17,067 nt of DNA from Planctomycetaceae bacterium (GTDB lineage Bacteria > Planctomycetota > Planctomycetia > Pirellulales > Thermoguttaceae), in the NCBI GenBank assembly GCA_031282385.1, contig JAITDV010000220.1, forward strand, positions 1 through 17,067. Reading direction: 5' to 3'. The notes beneath the pieces are model-generated. The model did no database searches. It worked only from the letters and a program-made list of their open reading frames with translations, and had not been told where the DNA came from. The position numbers and the translations under genes are program-made. Below, one piece after another: positions 1 to 6,208 of the stretch; the first letter of the stretch is position 1; each line of letters begins with the position of its first letter.

Positions 1-45
1 CACAGAATACCCACAATCCAAACTACACAACCTTCAAACACCCCA

Positions 46-69
46 TTTTAGACTGTTCACACTTTAAAC
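46..69 (+). repeat. Solo left terminus of family A repeat
   Basis: The stretch TTTTAGACTGTTCACACTTT and the next few bases match the left end of the family A element. No hairpin core or right end follows: the sequence runs straight into the PSP1-family coding region. The minus-strand stop codon of that gene (64-66) lies inside the terminus. It is either a remnant or an insertion that trimmed the gene end. Confidence 0.6.
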
Positions 70-978
70 CTCGTTTTCATTCTCATCTTCATTCTCATCT
101 TCGATTTTGATTTTTATTACGTCTGATTTTATTTTTATTGTCAACGGACAAAAAAATTTTCTGCCTAATTCAGGAATCTCAACTAAAACCTTGTTCGCCA
201 ATAACTCATGCGCAACTACCTTGCCATCACCCGCCGCCGTTGTAACATCCGCACCTATTGGCGGCAAATTTTTTTGCGTCTCCAAATAATGATCATACTC
301 ATACCGCAAGCAACACTTCAAACGTCCACAACGCCCCGAAACTTTATTCGGATCAAGCGTCGCCTTCTGTAATTTTGCCATCTTCATCGAAACCGGCAAC
401 ATGCCATTCAAATAAAGATTACAACAAACCTCCAAACCACAATCTCCAAAATCCGCCAACAACCGCGTCTCATCCCGAACTCCAATTTGCCGCATCTCTA
501 TCCGCGTCTGAAACTCCGCCGCTAACAACTTGACCAACTCCCTAAAATCAACCCGACCCTCCGCCACATAATAAACAATCAAACGCCCATTATCAAAAAT
601 TCGCTCCACACGAACCAAATCCATCACAATATTCATCTGCTGAATTATCTTCCGGCATTGTATAAATTCAACACGCTCCAACTCCCTAATCCGCCGTAAC
701 TCATCTTCATCCTCCAACGTCATTAAACGCAACACACGATCATCCGCCGACTCGCCGCCGCACACATTCACTTCAACCTCCGAATCCAAATCCGACTCTA
801 CCTCCGCATCCAATTTCAAATCCACATCCGCGACACGCAAAACCACTCCCGCCTCAAGCCCACGCTCCGTGCGCACAATCACACGATCACCATGCCGTAA
901 CCGCTCCGACGCCGAAAATGTAAAAATACCATGAATCCTCATCGCACCATAACGCACTATATACTTAACCGCATCCAT
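64..978 (-). CDS. PSP1 domain protein, RicT/YaaT family
   Basis: A 304-residue protein of the PSP1 family. The N-terminal part (about 1-50) starts with the KYIVRYGAMRIHG strand and a GDRVIVRTERGLEAGVV segment typical of PSP1. The C-terminal part holds a Cys-rich core: C180, C185, C186, then SGRCGRLKCCLRYE at 214-227 with C217, C222 and C223, preceded by VSMKMAK. This core matches RicT (YaaT) of Bacillus subtilis, which with RicA and RicF forms an iron-sulfur complex that controls RNase Y-dependent mRNA maturation and phosphorelay signalling. Whether this protein binds a cluster or works with RNase Y here is inference; no ricA or ricF is in the window. Residues 90-108 are charged and probably helical. 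The tail (285-304) is an acidic and lysine-rich low-complexity run of D, E and N. The start is well supported by TGGAGG 6 nt upstream. The gene is isolated, followed by a repeat end and preceded by a 1.3 kb non-coding gap. Confidence 0.88.
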   Translation of the reverse strand: MDAVKYIVRYGAMRIHGIFTFSASERLRHGDRVIVRTERGLEAGVVLRVADVDLKLDAEVESDLDSEVEVNVCGGESADDRVLRLMTLEDEDELRRIRELERVEFIQCRKIIQQMNIVMDLVRVERIFDNGRLIVYYVAEGRVDFRELVKLLAAEFQTRIEMRQIGVRDETRLLADFGDCGLEVCCNLYLNGMLPVSMKMAKLQKATLDPNKVSGRCGRLKCCLRYEYDHYLETQKNLPPIGADVTTAAGDGKVVAHELLANKVLVEIPELGRKFFCPLTIKIKSDVIKIKIEDENEDENENEV

Positions 979-984
979 CTCAAG

Positions 985-990
985 CCTCCA
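985..990 (-). promoter_or_regulatory. Ribosome binding site of PSP1 gene
   Basis: TGGAGG on the minus strand sits 6 nt before the ATG at 978. It fixes the start and is one of the few strong Shine-Dalgarno sequences in the window. Confidence 0.75.
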
Positions 991-1086
991 TCTTGTTAAT
1001 TATATTTTTTTATTTTGGGATAACCTCCCAAGCCGGAATATCAACCTTAAACAATACCAATATAACATACCAACATAACAACCGCA

Positions 1087-1155
1087 TTTAAACTGTTCAT
1101 ACTATAAATTGCGCTCTTGAGTCACGCAATTTATAACACGAGCAGCATATACTAA
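1087..1155. repeat. Family A right-end homo-palindrome
   Basis: This copy consists of two right ends facing each other: ACTGTTCATACTATAAATTG on one side and CAATTTATAACACGAGCAGC on the other, joined by GCGCTCTTGAGTCACG. The central GCCTGCTT hairpin and the left half are absent. In a transcript it would fold into a long AT-rich hairpin. Confidence 0.75.
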
Positions 1156-1384
1156 ATTTACTTTAAGCTGAACTTTTGCAAAATGACGTTTAACACTATA
1201 AATTTGAGTGTGAAATGTTTGTCAGATTACTATTTTTTAATGCATTATTGTAACAATAAGTATGTTAATCAAAAATGAAAATCATATCTATTCAGTCGTG
1301 TGTTTCTTATCATCAACTATTTTGTTACCCAAAGACCAATAAATTCACGCGGGACAACATCGTTTTCCGAACGGTTCTAATATT

Positions 1385-1559
1385 CAAACCCTTATTTGTC
1401 GAATTACCATTAGTAGCAAAAAATTCCCACCCAATGCGCCCTTATACCCTCATGTTTTGTTTGACAGTGTCTTATGTTCACCATTGCAAGAATAAGGGCA
1501 TAAGGGCGCGTTGAGCGGATACTGCTTGCTACTAAAGGGAATTGGATAAATAAGGGTTG
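1385..1559. repeat. Family C long inverted-repeat element, copy 1
   Basis: Two arms of about 65 bases are imperfect inverted copies: the left begins CAAACCCTTATTTGTCGAAT and includes TTAGTAGCAA and GCGCCCTTATACCC; the right, read on the minus strand, begins CAACCCTTATTTATCCAATT and includes TTAGTAGCAA and GCGCCCTTATGCCC. The loop (about 1455-1490) is unrelated. It looks like a MITE with no protein. Its right end overlaps the first bases of the next element by 1-3 bp. A shortened copy lies at 13139-13223. Confidence 0.65.
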
Positions 1560-1714
1560 GGAACTTATAAAAACTCATTTTGTCCACGAATTTTCACGAA
1601 AGATCACGAGTTAAATAATTTGTGCCAATTCGTGAATAAAATAAATTTATTGTCTAAACTTGTCAATCCTGAAAATTTTGATAATTCTGTAAAAATAGGT
1701 TTTTAGAAGTTGCC
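1558..1714 (+). repeat. Family D terminal-inverted-repeat element, copy 1
   Basis: About 157 bp beginning GGGAACTTATAAAAACTC and ending GGTTTTTAGAAGTTGCC; the two ends are inverted repeats. The inside includes the phrases CACGAATTTTCACGAAAGAT and AATTTGTGCCAATTCGTGAA. A near-identical 169-bp copy in the same orientation lies at 4548-4716. No coding capacity; a MITE-like element is the simplest reading. Confidence 0.7.
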
Positions 1715-2038
1715 GATTGTTTATTTTGGAGTGCTGATTTTTTGTCTGATTCGTTCCTATTCTCTGATTTTTGTCATATTATTACATCAAATATTATTTT
1801 TCCAAAAAAAATGATATGCCGTAAAAAAAACAAGGGTTTCATAAATTCCGTTTCAATAATTTCTGCTTCTTTTGGGGTCAAAATATAATGCCGAAATTGA
1901 GTAAGATTTAATCATCTGCTATTTTAATAAAGGTTGTTATGAATTTTGCAAAAGTCCAGTTTAAACATTCGCCGCCGCTAATCTCAACTCTTGACAACTC
2001 CACATTGAAACGAGAAAATACCGCCCCTGTTTGTATTT

Positions 2039-2235
2039 CGTTTACACTTCTTTACATTTGAAAATCCTGTAACACTCACAGACTTACTTATCAGTATGTC
2101 CGCTCAACGCCTTTGTATTACCGAATTCTATACCAAACACAACTTAGAATTGACGAAACAAGAATATCAAAACAGGCTTGCCAATAAGTAAGCCTACGAA
2201 GGTAAAGGAAATTTAATGTGTAAACAGTTTAAAAC
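2039..2235. repeat. Composite of degenerate family B and family A repeats
   Basis: From 2039 to about 2138 the sequence follows family B (TTTACACTTC, then ACTTACTTATCAGTATGTCC, then CTCAACGCCTTTGTATTACC and CGAATTCTATACC). From about 2141 to 2235 a family A copy follows in reverse orientation, with a hairpin AGGCTT/AAGCCT (2174-2195) and the left end ATGTGTAAACAGTTTAAAAC. It ends 82 bp before the EF-G start. Confidence 0.6.
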
Positions 2236-2317
2236 ATTGCTTATTTTACCAGACAACAAAAATTATAACGCGATTGCCGTTATGTTGCGACGCCAATCAT
2301 TGCGGAAATTTTGAACC

Positions 2318-4414
2318 ATGCCACCAAAAATCAATAAAATCAGAAATATCGGAATTATTGCCCACATCGATGCCGGCAAAACCACAGTTACAGAACGAAT
2401 GCTGTTCTACTCAAAGTTCGTACACAAATTCGGCACCGTCGATCAAGGTACAACTGTAACCGACTTCGATCCCGAAGAACAAGAACGCGGTATAACAATC
2501 CGCGCAGCCTCCGTAACATTCGAATGGAACGATTGCGTGTTTAATCTTATTGATACTCCCGGTCATGTTGATTTTACAGCAGAAGTAGAACGATCATTGC
2601 GTGTACTCGATGGCGGAATTGTAGTTTTCAGCGCAAGAGAAGGCGTCGAAGCCCAAAGCGAAACCGTCTGGAGACAAGCAAATAAATATCACGTTCCACG
2701 TATTGCTTTCATCAATAAAATGGACCGCGAAGGCGCAGATTTCTACCGTACTTTGGAACAAATAAAGAATAAACTTGGCGCAAAACCGATAGTAGTTGCT
2801 ATTCCTGTCGGTGCAGGTCCGCCGCATTTGCCAGAGGCATTCCGTGCTACTATTGACTTGATCAAAATGAAAATGCTTACTTTCTCAAAAGAAGATAACG
2901 GCTCCGAAATTACTGAATCCGAAATACCGCCTGAATTGGAAGACGACGCAATTCAACATCGCAGTCAAATGTTGGACGACTTGACGATGTTTAGTGATGA
3001 ATTTACAGAGGTCATGCTTGGAGTAGAGGAAGTTTCAGATGAAATGATTCGTGGAGTTTTGCGATCCGCAACATTGATGAATCTTGCGGTTCCGGTATTG
3101 TGTGGTTCTGCTCTCGATGGTATTGGTATCCAACCTGTAATGGACGCGGTCAAATATTATCTTCCTGCGCCATCCGACGTCCCAGCAATTCGCGGTCAAG
3201 ACCCGACTCGTCCCGATTGTCCCGAATTATCACGTAAACCAGATGTAAATGAGCCGTTTTGCGGTTTAGTTTTTAAGATTGATGCGGACAAACACGGCGA
3301 CTTAAATTATCTTCGCGTTTACTCAGGTACTTTGAAACAAAACAGCCGTGTACTAAATCCGCGTGAAAATAAAAAAGAAAATATCCCTCAACTTTGGCGT
3401 ATTCAAGCAGACCGCCGAGAACAAATTCTAGAAGTTACCGCCGGTGATATTTGCGGCGTAATCGGGTTGCGATTCACGGTAACCGGTGATACGCTTTGCG
3501 ATGTTAAATACCCGATTATATTGGAAACTATAGAGTTTCCAGAAACAGTTGTGTCAATGGCAATTGAACCGAATTCAGCTGATGAATACAAAAAATTAAA
3601 ACAAGTTCTCGAAATGATGAAACGCCAAGACCCAACTTTCCGCGTACACGAAAACGAAGAAACAAGCCAAATGCTAATCAGCGGAATGGGCGAACTACAT
3701 CTTGAAGTAATAAAACACCGCTTATTGCGTGATTATAAAATGAATGTTCGCGTACATAATCCGCGTGTAAGTTATCGCGAATCCATTCAACACACGGTTG
3801 AAATTACCGGTCAATGTAACCGCAATCTCGGCGGACAAAAACATTGGGCTGAAGTTTCTATAAAAATCGAACCGCTGGAATTGGCAGAGTACGATACCGC
3901 CACTTCTGTCGAAATCCAAACTGATTTCTCCGATGAAATTTTCGACAAACAATTTAAACAAATTGTATTGGAATCAATTCGCGAAGAAAGCCAAGGCGGC
4001 GGATTATTAGGTTTCCCTTTGGTCAATGTTCGCGTTACGTTGACAGGTGCAAAAATCAACGAATCCGAAAGTACAGAAACCGCATTCAGAATTGCTGTTT
4101 CAGATGCTTTTCATAAAGGATTGCGCAAATCCGGGACAGTATTACTTGAACCGATAATGAAACTGGAAATTCAAACACCGGCAGATTACGTCGGCGGAAT
4201 CGTCGGCGATTTACAACAACGACGAGGATTGGTGTCAAAAACCGAAATTATAGGACATTTAACTTTAATCGAAGCTGAAGCTCCATTGGCAAATTTATTC
4301 GGGTACACTTCAGCAATTTTAAGTTTAAGTCAAGGTCGGGCAAGTAACTCAATGGAACCACTCCGATACGGTCCAGCACCAACAGAAGTTACAAAATCAT
4401 TCATGTTGGAATAA
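2318..4414 (+). CDS. fusA: Elongation factor G-type GTPase
   Basis: A 698-residue translational GTPase with the full EF-G domain set. The G domain shows P-loop AHIDAGKTT (15-23), switch I EEQERGITI (53-61), DTPGH (79-83), NKMD (133-136) and G5 GSA (263-265). Domain II starts near 313, domain III contains SGMGELHLEV (455-464), domain IV spans about 485-610 and domain V follows (EPIMKLEI, 611-618). It drives tRNA/mRNA translocation or, with RRF, ribosome recycling. The motifs resemble the planctomycete and mitochondrial-EF-G2-like branch more than the usual str-operon enzyme; that subfamily placement is inference. Aligning TLTGAKINESESTETAF (574-590) with the domain IV loop of E. coli EF-G places N581 where His583 is expected. 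The gene stands alone, without rpsL, rpsG or tuf, so the genome may have another EF-G. The start is chosen from the conserved N-terminus; only a weak GGAAA lies upstream. Confidence 0.93.
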   Translation: MPPKINKIRNIGIIAHIDAGKTTVTERMLFYSKFVHKFGTVDQGTTVTDFDPEEQERGITIRAASVTFEWNDCVFNLIDTPGHVDFTAEVERSLRVLDGGIVVFSAREGVEAQSETVWRQANKYHVPRIAFINKMDREGADFYRTLEQIKNKLGAKPIVVAIPVGAGPPHLPEAFRATIDLIKMKMLTFSKEDNGSEITESEIPPELEDDAIQHRSQMLDDLTMFSDEFTEVMLGVEEVSDEMIRGVLRSATLMNLAVPVLCGSALDGIGIQPVMDAVKYYLPAPSDVPAIRGQDPTRPDCPELSRKPDVNEPFCGLVFKIDADKHGDLNYLRVYSGTLKQNSRVLNPRENKKENIPQLWRIQADRREQILEVTAGDICGVIGLRFTVTGDTLCDVKYPIILETIEFPETVVSMAIEPNSADEYKKLKQVLEMMKRQDPTFRVHENEETSQMLISGMGELHLEVIKHRLLRDYKMNVRVHNPRVSYRESIQHTVEITGQCNRNLGGQKHWAEVSIKIEPLELAEYDTATSVEIQTDFSDEIFDKQFKQIVLESIREESQGGGLLGFPLVNVRVTLTGAKINESESTETAFRIAVSDAFHKGLRKSGTVLLEPIMKLEIQTPADYVGGIVGDLQQRRGLVSKTEIIGHLTLIEAEAPLANLFGYTSAILSLSQGRASNSMEPLRYGPAPTEVTKSFMLE

Positions 4415-4547
4415 ATGGATGTTCTAAAAAACCGTTTTTGAACAAAACAATTTTCAAAAAAAGTCCGTTGTTTGTGTCGTTTTTTTGAGGATTGCAGGAA
4501 TGCCGTAACTGAATATTTATCATGAAAATTCATGGATAAAATAAATT

Positions 4548-4716
4548 GGGGGAACTTCTAAAAACTCATTTTGTACATGAATTTTCACGAAAGATCGCGA
4601 ATTAAATAATTTGTGCAAATTTGTGTCAATTCTTGGATAAAATAAATTTATTGTCTAAACTTGTCAATCCTGAAAATTTTGATAATTCTGTAAAAAATAG
4701 GTTTTTAGAAGTTGCC
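4548..4716 (+). repeat. Family D terminal-inverted-repeat element, copy 2
   Basis: Begins GGGGAACTTCTAAAAACTC and ends AGGTTTTTAGAAGTTGCC; on the opposite strand the end reads GGCAACTTCTAAAAACCT, so the terminal repeats match over about 16 bases. The interior is nearly identical to 1558-1714, including TTATTGTCTAAACTTGTCAA and the following bases. It differs mainly by about 10 extra bases near 4615. It lies about 130 bp after the EF-G stop. Confidence 0.75.
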
Positions 4717-4949
4717 TTTGGGGAAATTTCGACAGTATATTTGTTATTATTGATTCAATTCATAATTTGCGTTTTGTAGTAATTTATGAATTGCTTGTTA
4801 CAGTTCGTACTGGTCTAATATTTGTCTTTTTGTAGTTTATTAGAATCTTTTACCATTATACCCATTTTCACTTTTTTTACATGTTTAGTTTAACGTGAAC
4901 CGTGTTTTTATGTCGAAAACAAATTCTAAACGGATTGCATCAGACCAAA

Positions 4950-5060
4950 TTTTAAACTGTCCGCACTTTAATTTTCGGTAACTTTTATAAGCTTACTTAT
5001 AGAGAAGCCTTACTTTAACGCCTTTGTGCCGCCGAATTTTAAAGTACATTTGGCATACCA
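4950..5060 (+). repeat. Family B repeat (left end of A, different right end)
   Basis: Starts TTTTAAACTGTCCGCACTTT, like family A, but continues TTTTCGGTAACTTTTATAAG and ends GAATTTTAAAGTACATTTGG plus CATACCA. The right end is shared with copies at 9961-10067, 10341-10440 and 16749-16813, and differs from the family A right end. Confidence 0.65.
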
Positions 5061-5095
5061 TATAAATAATTTTGTGTACAGTTTGTTTTCTACTT

Positions 5096-5199
5096 ATACT
5101 GTTCGTACTACAAATTGCGCGGCTCAAGAGCGTAAAAAACCGCTTTCCGATAGGTAAGTAGGCAGCGGCAAAGGAAATTTAACGTGTGAACAGGTTAGA
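5096..5199 (-). repeat. Family A repeat, reverse orientation
   Basis: A complete copy: right end TATACTGTTCGTACTACAAA, core CCGCTTTCCGATAGGTAAGT, left end ACGTGTGAACAGGTTAG. It follows a family B copy by about 35 bp and lies 208 bp before csrA. Confidence 0.8.
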
Positions 5200-5394
5200 A
5201 TATTTCGGCAAAACAACTTGTTTTTGCTACGTATATATGTGTATGCCATGACTTTGTTTTTAGTCGGATTATGTTGGTGCGTTTTTTGTTTATGTGAAAT
5301 TTAAAAATGTTTAGATAGTGTAAAGCGGAAAGTTGCTTGTTCAAATTAAATTATTTGACAAGAAATTGTAACGCAATAAAAAAGAGAGATAATT

Positions 5395-5400
5395 AAGGAG
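5395..5400 (+). promoter_or_regulatory. Ribosome binding site of csrA
   Basis: AAGGAG followed by CAAAAAA and the ATG at 5408 (7-nt spacing). A strong Shine-Dalgarno sequence that fixes the start. It also contains a GGA, the core of CsrA binding sites, so autoregulation is possible but unproven. Confidence 0.8.
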
Positions 5401-5407
5401 CAAAAAA

Positions 5408-5803
5408 ATGTTGGTTTTATCAAGATATTGTGATGAAAGTGTTTGTATCGGCGATAATATTGTGATTACTGTTGTCGATGTACGAAGCGACCGCGTACGG
5501 CTTGGAATCAAAGCGCCGGCAAACGTTTCAGTACATCGTCAGGAAGTTTATGATGCAATAAGCCGTGAAAAAGAAGAAGGTACGAAAAAACATATTGAAC
5601 GGCTTGTCAATCCTGTTGTAAAAGGTCGCCCCGTACGCACAAGAATTAACGGAAACAACAATGGACAAAATAACAACCGCACAAAAACAGGAAAATCTAC
5701 ACTCAACAGCAAATTGTCCGAGCGTCGAGGAAAAGCTTTACCCGTAGAAATCGAAACTCCTAATATTGGTTTCGGAGGTATTGCAGACATTATTGATAAC
5801 TAA
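5408..5803 (+). CDS. csrA: Carbon storage regulator CsrA with long C-terminal tail
   Basis: The first 60 residues are a complete CsrA: MLVLSRYCDESVCIGDNIVI, then DRVRLGIKAPANVSVHRQEVY with R44 in the VHRxE motif, then DAISREKEEG. CsrA is a homodimer that binds GGA motifs in mRNA leaders and represses or stabilises translation. Two things are unusual. The position usually Arg7 is Tyr; Arg6 and the important R44 are kept. Second, the protein is 131 residues while CsrA is normally about 60-75. Residues 62-131 form a basic, Asn-rich linker (RINGNNNGQNNNRTKTGK, about 78-95) ending in a small hydrophobic segment NIGFGGIADIID. Such a tail could add RNA affinity or a protein contact; this is inference. 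The gene is monocistronic; a family A repeat begins four bases after its stop codon. Flagellar neighbours (fliW) are absent. Confidence 0.93.
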   Translation: MLVLSRYCDESVCIGDNIVITVVDVRSDRVRLGIKAPANVSVHRQEVYDAISREKEEGTKKHIERLVNPVVKGRPVRTRINGNNNGQNNNRTKTGKSTLNSKLSERRGKALPVEIETPNIGFGGIADIIDN

Positions 5804-5806
5804 TTA

Positions 5807-5913
5807 TTTTAAACTGTTCACACTTGAATTTTCCTTTACCGCCACCTGCTTACCTATCGGAAAGCAGGCTTTTATGCTCTTGAGTCGCGTAATTTATAGT
5901 ACGAACGGCATAT
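5807..5913 (+). repeat. Family A repeat, forward, directly after csrA
   Basis: A complete copy: left end TTTTAAACTGTTCACACTTG, core ACCTGCTTACCTATCGGAAA followed by GCAGG, right end AATTTATAGTACGAACGGCA. It starts four bases after the csrA stop. Confidence 0.85.
5845..5874 (+). terminator. Hairpin with T-run inside the repeat, after csrA
   Basis: CCTGCTT (5845-5851) pairs with AAGCAGG (5862-5868), loop ACCTATCGGA, followed by CTTTTA. The stem, short loop and T-run fit a modest intrinsic terminator for csrA. The hairpin is the core of the dispersed repeat. Confidence 0.45.
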
Positions 5914-6138
5914 CCACAGATTACAAAAATTTATCAGGTTATCCTGTAAATCCGCGTAATCTGTGGATTACTATTTTACTGTTAATTCCATTGCGGGGAG
6001 AAATTTTTGCATCTATAAACTACGAAATTCTCATAAACACTGTTAAGAATCGGAATCGGGTAAACAATAATCATTTTTCTGTCCCGTTAATGACAAATAA
6101 ATTGAGGTTCCATTTCACAAGAATTACGGCAACTGCTG

Positions 6139-6162
6139 TTTTAAACTGAGAACAGTTTAAAA
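6139..6162. terminator. Perfect 10-bp AT-rich palindrome after argB
   Basis: TTTTAAACTG (6139-6148) and CAGTTTAAAA (6153-6162) with loop AGAA. The arms are the outermost bases of the family A left end, head to head. It lies 46 bp beyond the argB stop and 335 bp beyond csrA, so it could end argB transcription, but there is no GC-rich stem. Confidence 0.4.
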
Positions 6163-6208
6163 ACATTCCCGCTGAAATATTGCGGTGTTGTTAATACTGT
6201 TAAGTTAT

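Larger units (their letters stand above)
1162..1965. mobile_element. Possible degenerate element with 25-bp inverted ends
   Basis: TTTAAGCTGAACTTTTGCAA (from 1162) is repeated in inverted form, ending at 1965; on the minus strand the right end reads TTTAAACTGGACTTTTGCAA. About 22 of 25 positions agree. TTAA flanks both ends, which could be a target duplication. The 800 bp inside encode no transposase but contain two other inverted-repeat elements (1385-1559 and 1558-1714), so this may be a dead insertion element or MITE with nested insertions. Alternatively the two ends are independent solo ends. Confidence 0.4.
979..2317. other. 1.3 kb non-coding gap filled with repeats
   Basis: No convincing gene lies between the PSP1-family gene and EF-G. 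Short open frames here overlap palindromic elements and have no ribosome binding site. The gap holds a right-end homo-palindrome (1087-1155), a pair of 25-bp inverted ends (1162-1186 and 1940-1965), a 175-bp inverted-repeat element (1385-1559), a 157-bp terminal-inverted-repeat element (1558-1714), and a B-type plus A-type composite (2039-2235). The stretch 1715-1939 is AT-rich with nothing recognisable. The promoters of both flanking genes must lie here but are not clear by eye. Confidence 0.7.
4415..5407. other. 1 kb non-coding gap with repeats
   Basis: No gene is supported between EF-G and csrA. The gap holds a family D element (4548-4716), a 10-bp perfect inverted repeat CAATTCATAA/TTATGAATTG (4756-4765 and 4784-4793), a right-end-like remnant ACAGTTCGTACT just after it, a family B copy (4950-5060) and a family A copy (5096-5199). 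The 200 bases before csrA contain TTGACA at 5355-5360, but no good -10 box follows at normal spacing, so no promoter is called. Confidence 0.65.
5804..6208. other. Convergent csrA/argB gap
   Basis: Holds the family A copy, then a 13-bp inverted repeat ATCCACAGATTAC (5912-5924) with GTAATCTGTGGAT (5956-5968), then AT-rich sequence without recognisable content, then the minimal palindrome at 6139-6162. An open frame across this region is not supported: it has no ribosome binding site and overlaps both the repeat and the end of csrA. Confidence 0.6.

Noticed and set aside
1275..1514. 79-residue open frame
   Set aside because: It runs through the family C inverted repeat, has no ribosome binding site and no recognisable sequence.
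5355..5383. sigma-70 promoter of csrA (TTGACA at 5355)
   Set aside because: At 16-18 bp spacing the -10 position is only A-rich (AAAAAA or AATAAA), so the call is too weak to list.
5851..5863. GGA in the hairpin loop of the repeat next to csrA, as a possible CsrA-titrating RNA
   Set aside because: The loop GGA is present only in some copies (5807, 10210, 5096, 15129) and is changed to TGA or GGC in others (7155, 14840, 15357), and the preceding A of ANGGA is missing.
5766..6149. 127-residue open frame overlapping the end of csrA
   Set aside because: It overlaps csrA by 38 bp, crosses the family A repeat and an inverted repeat, and resembles nothing known.
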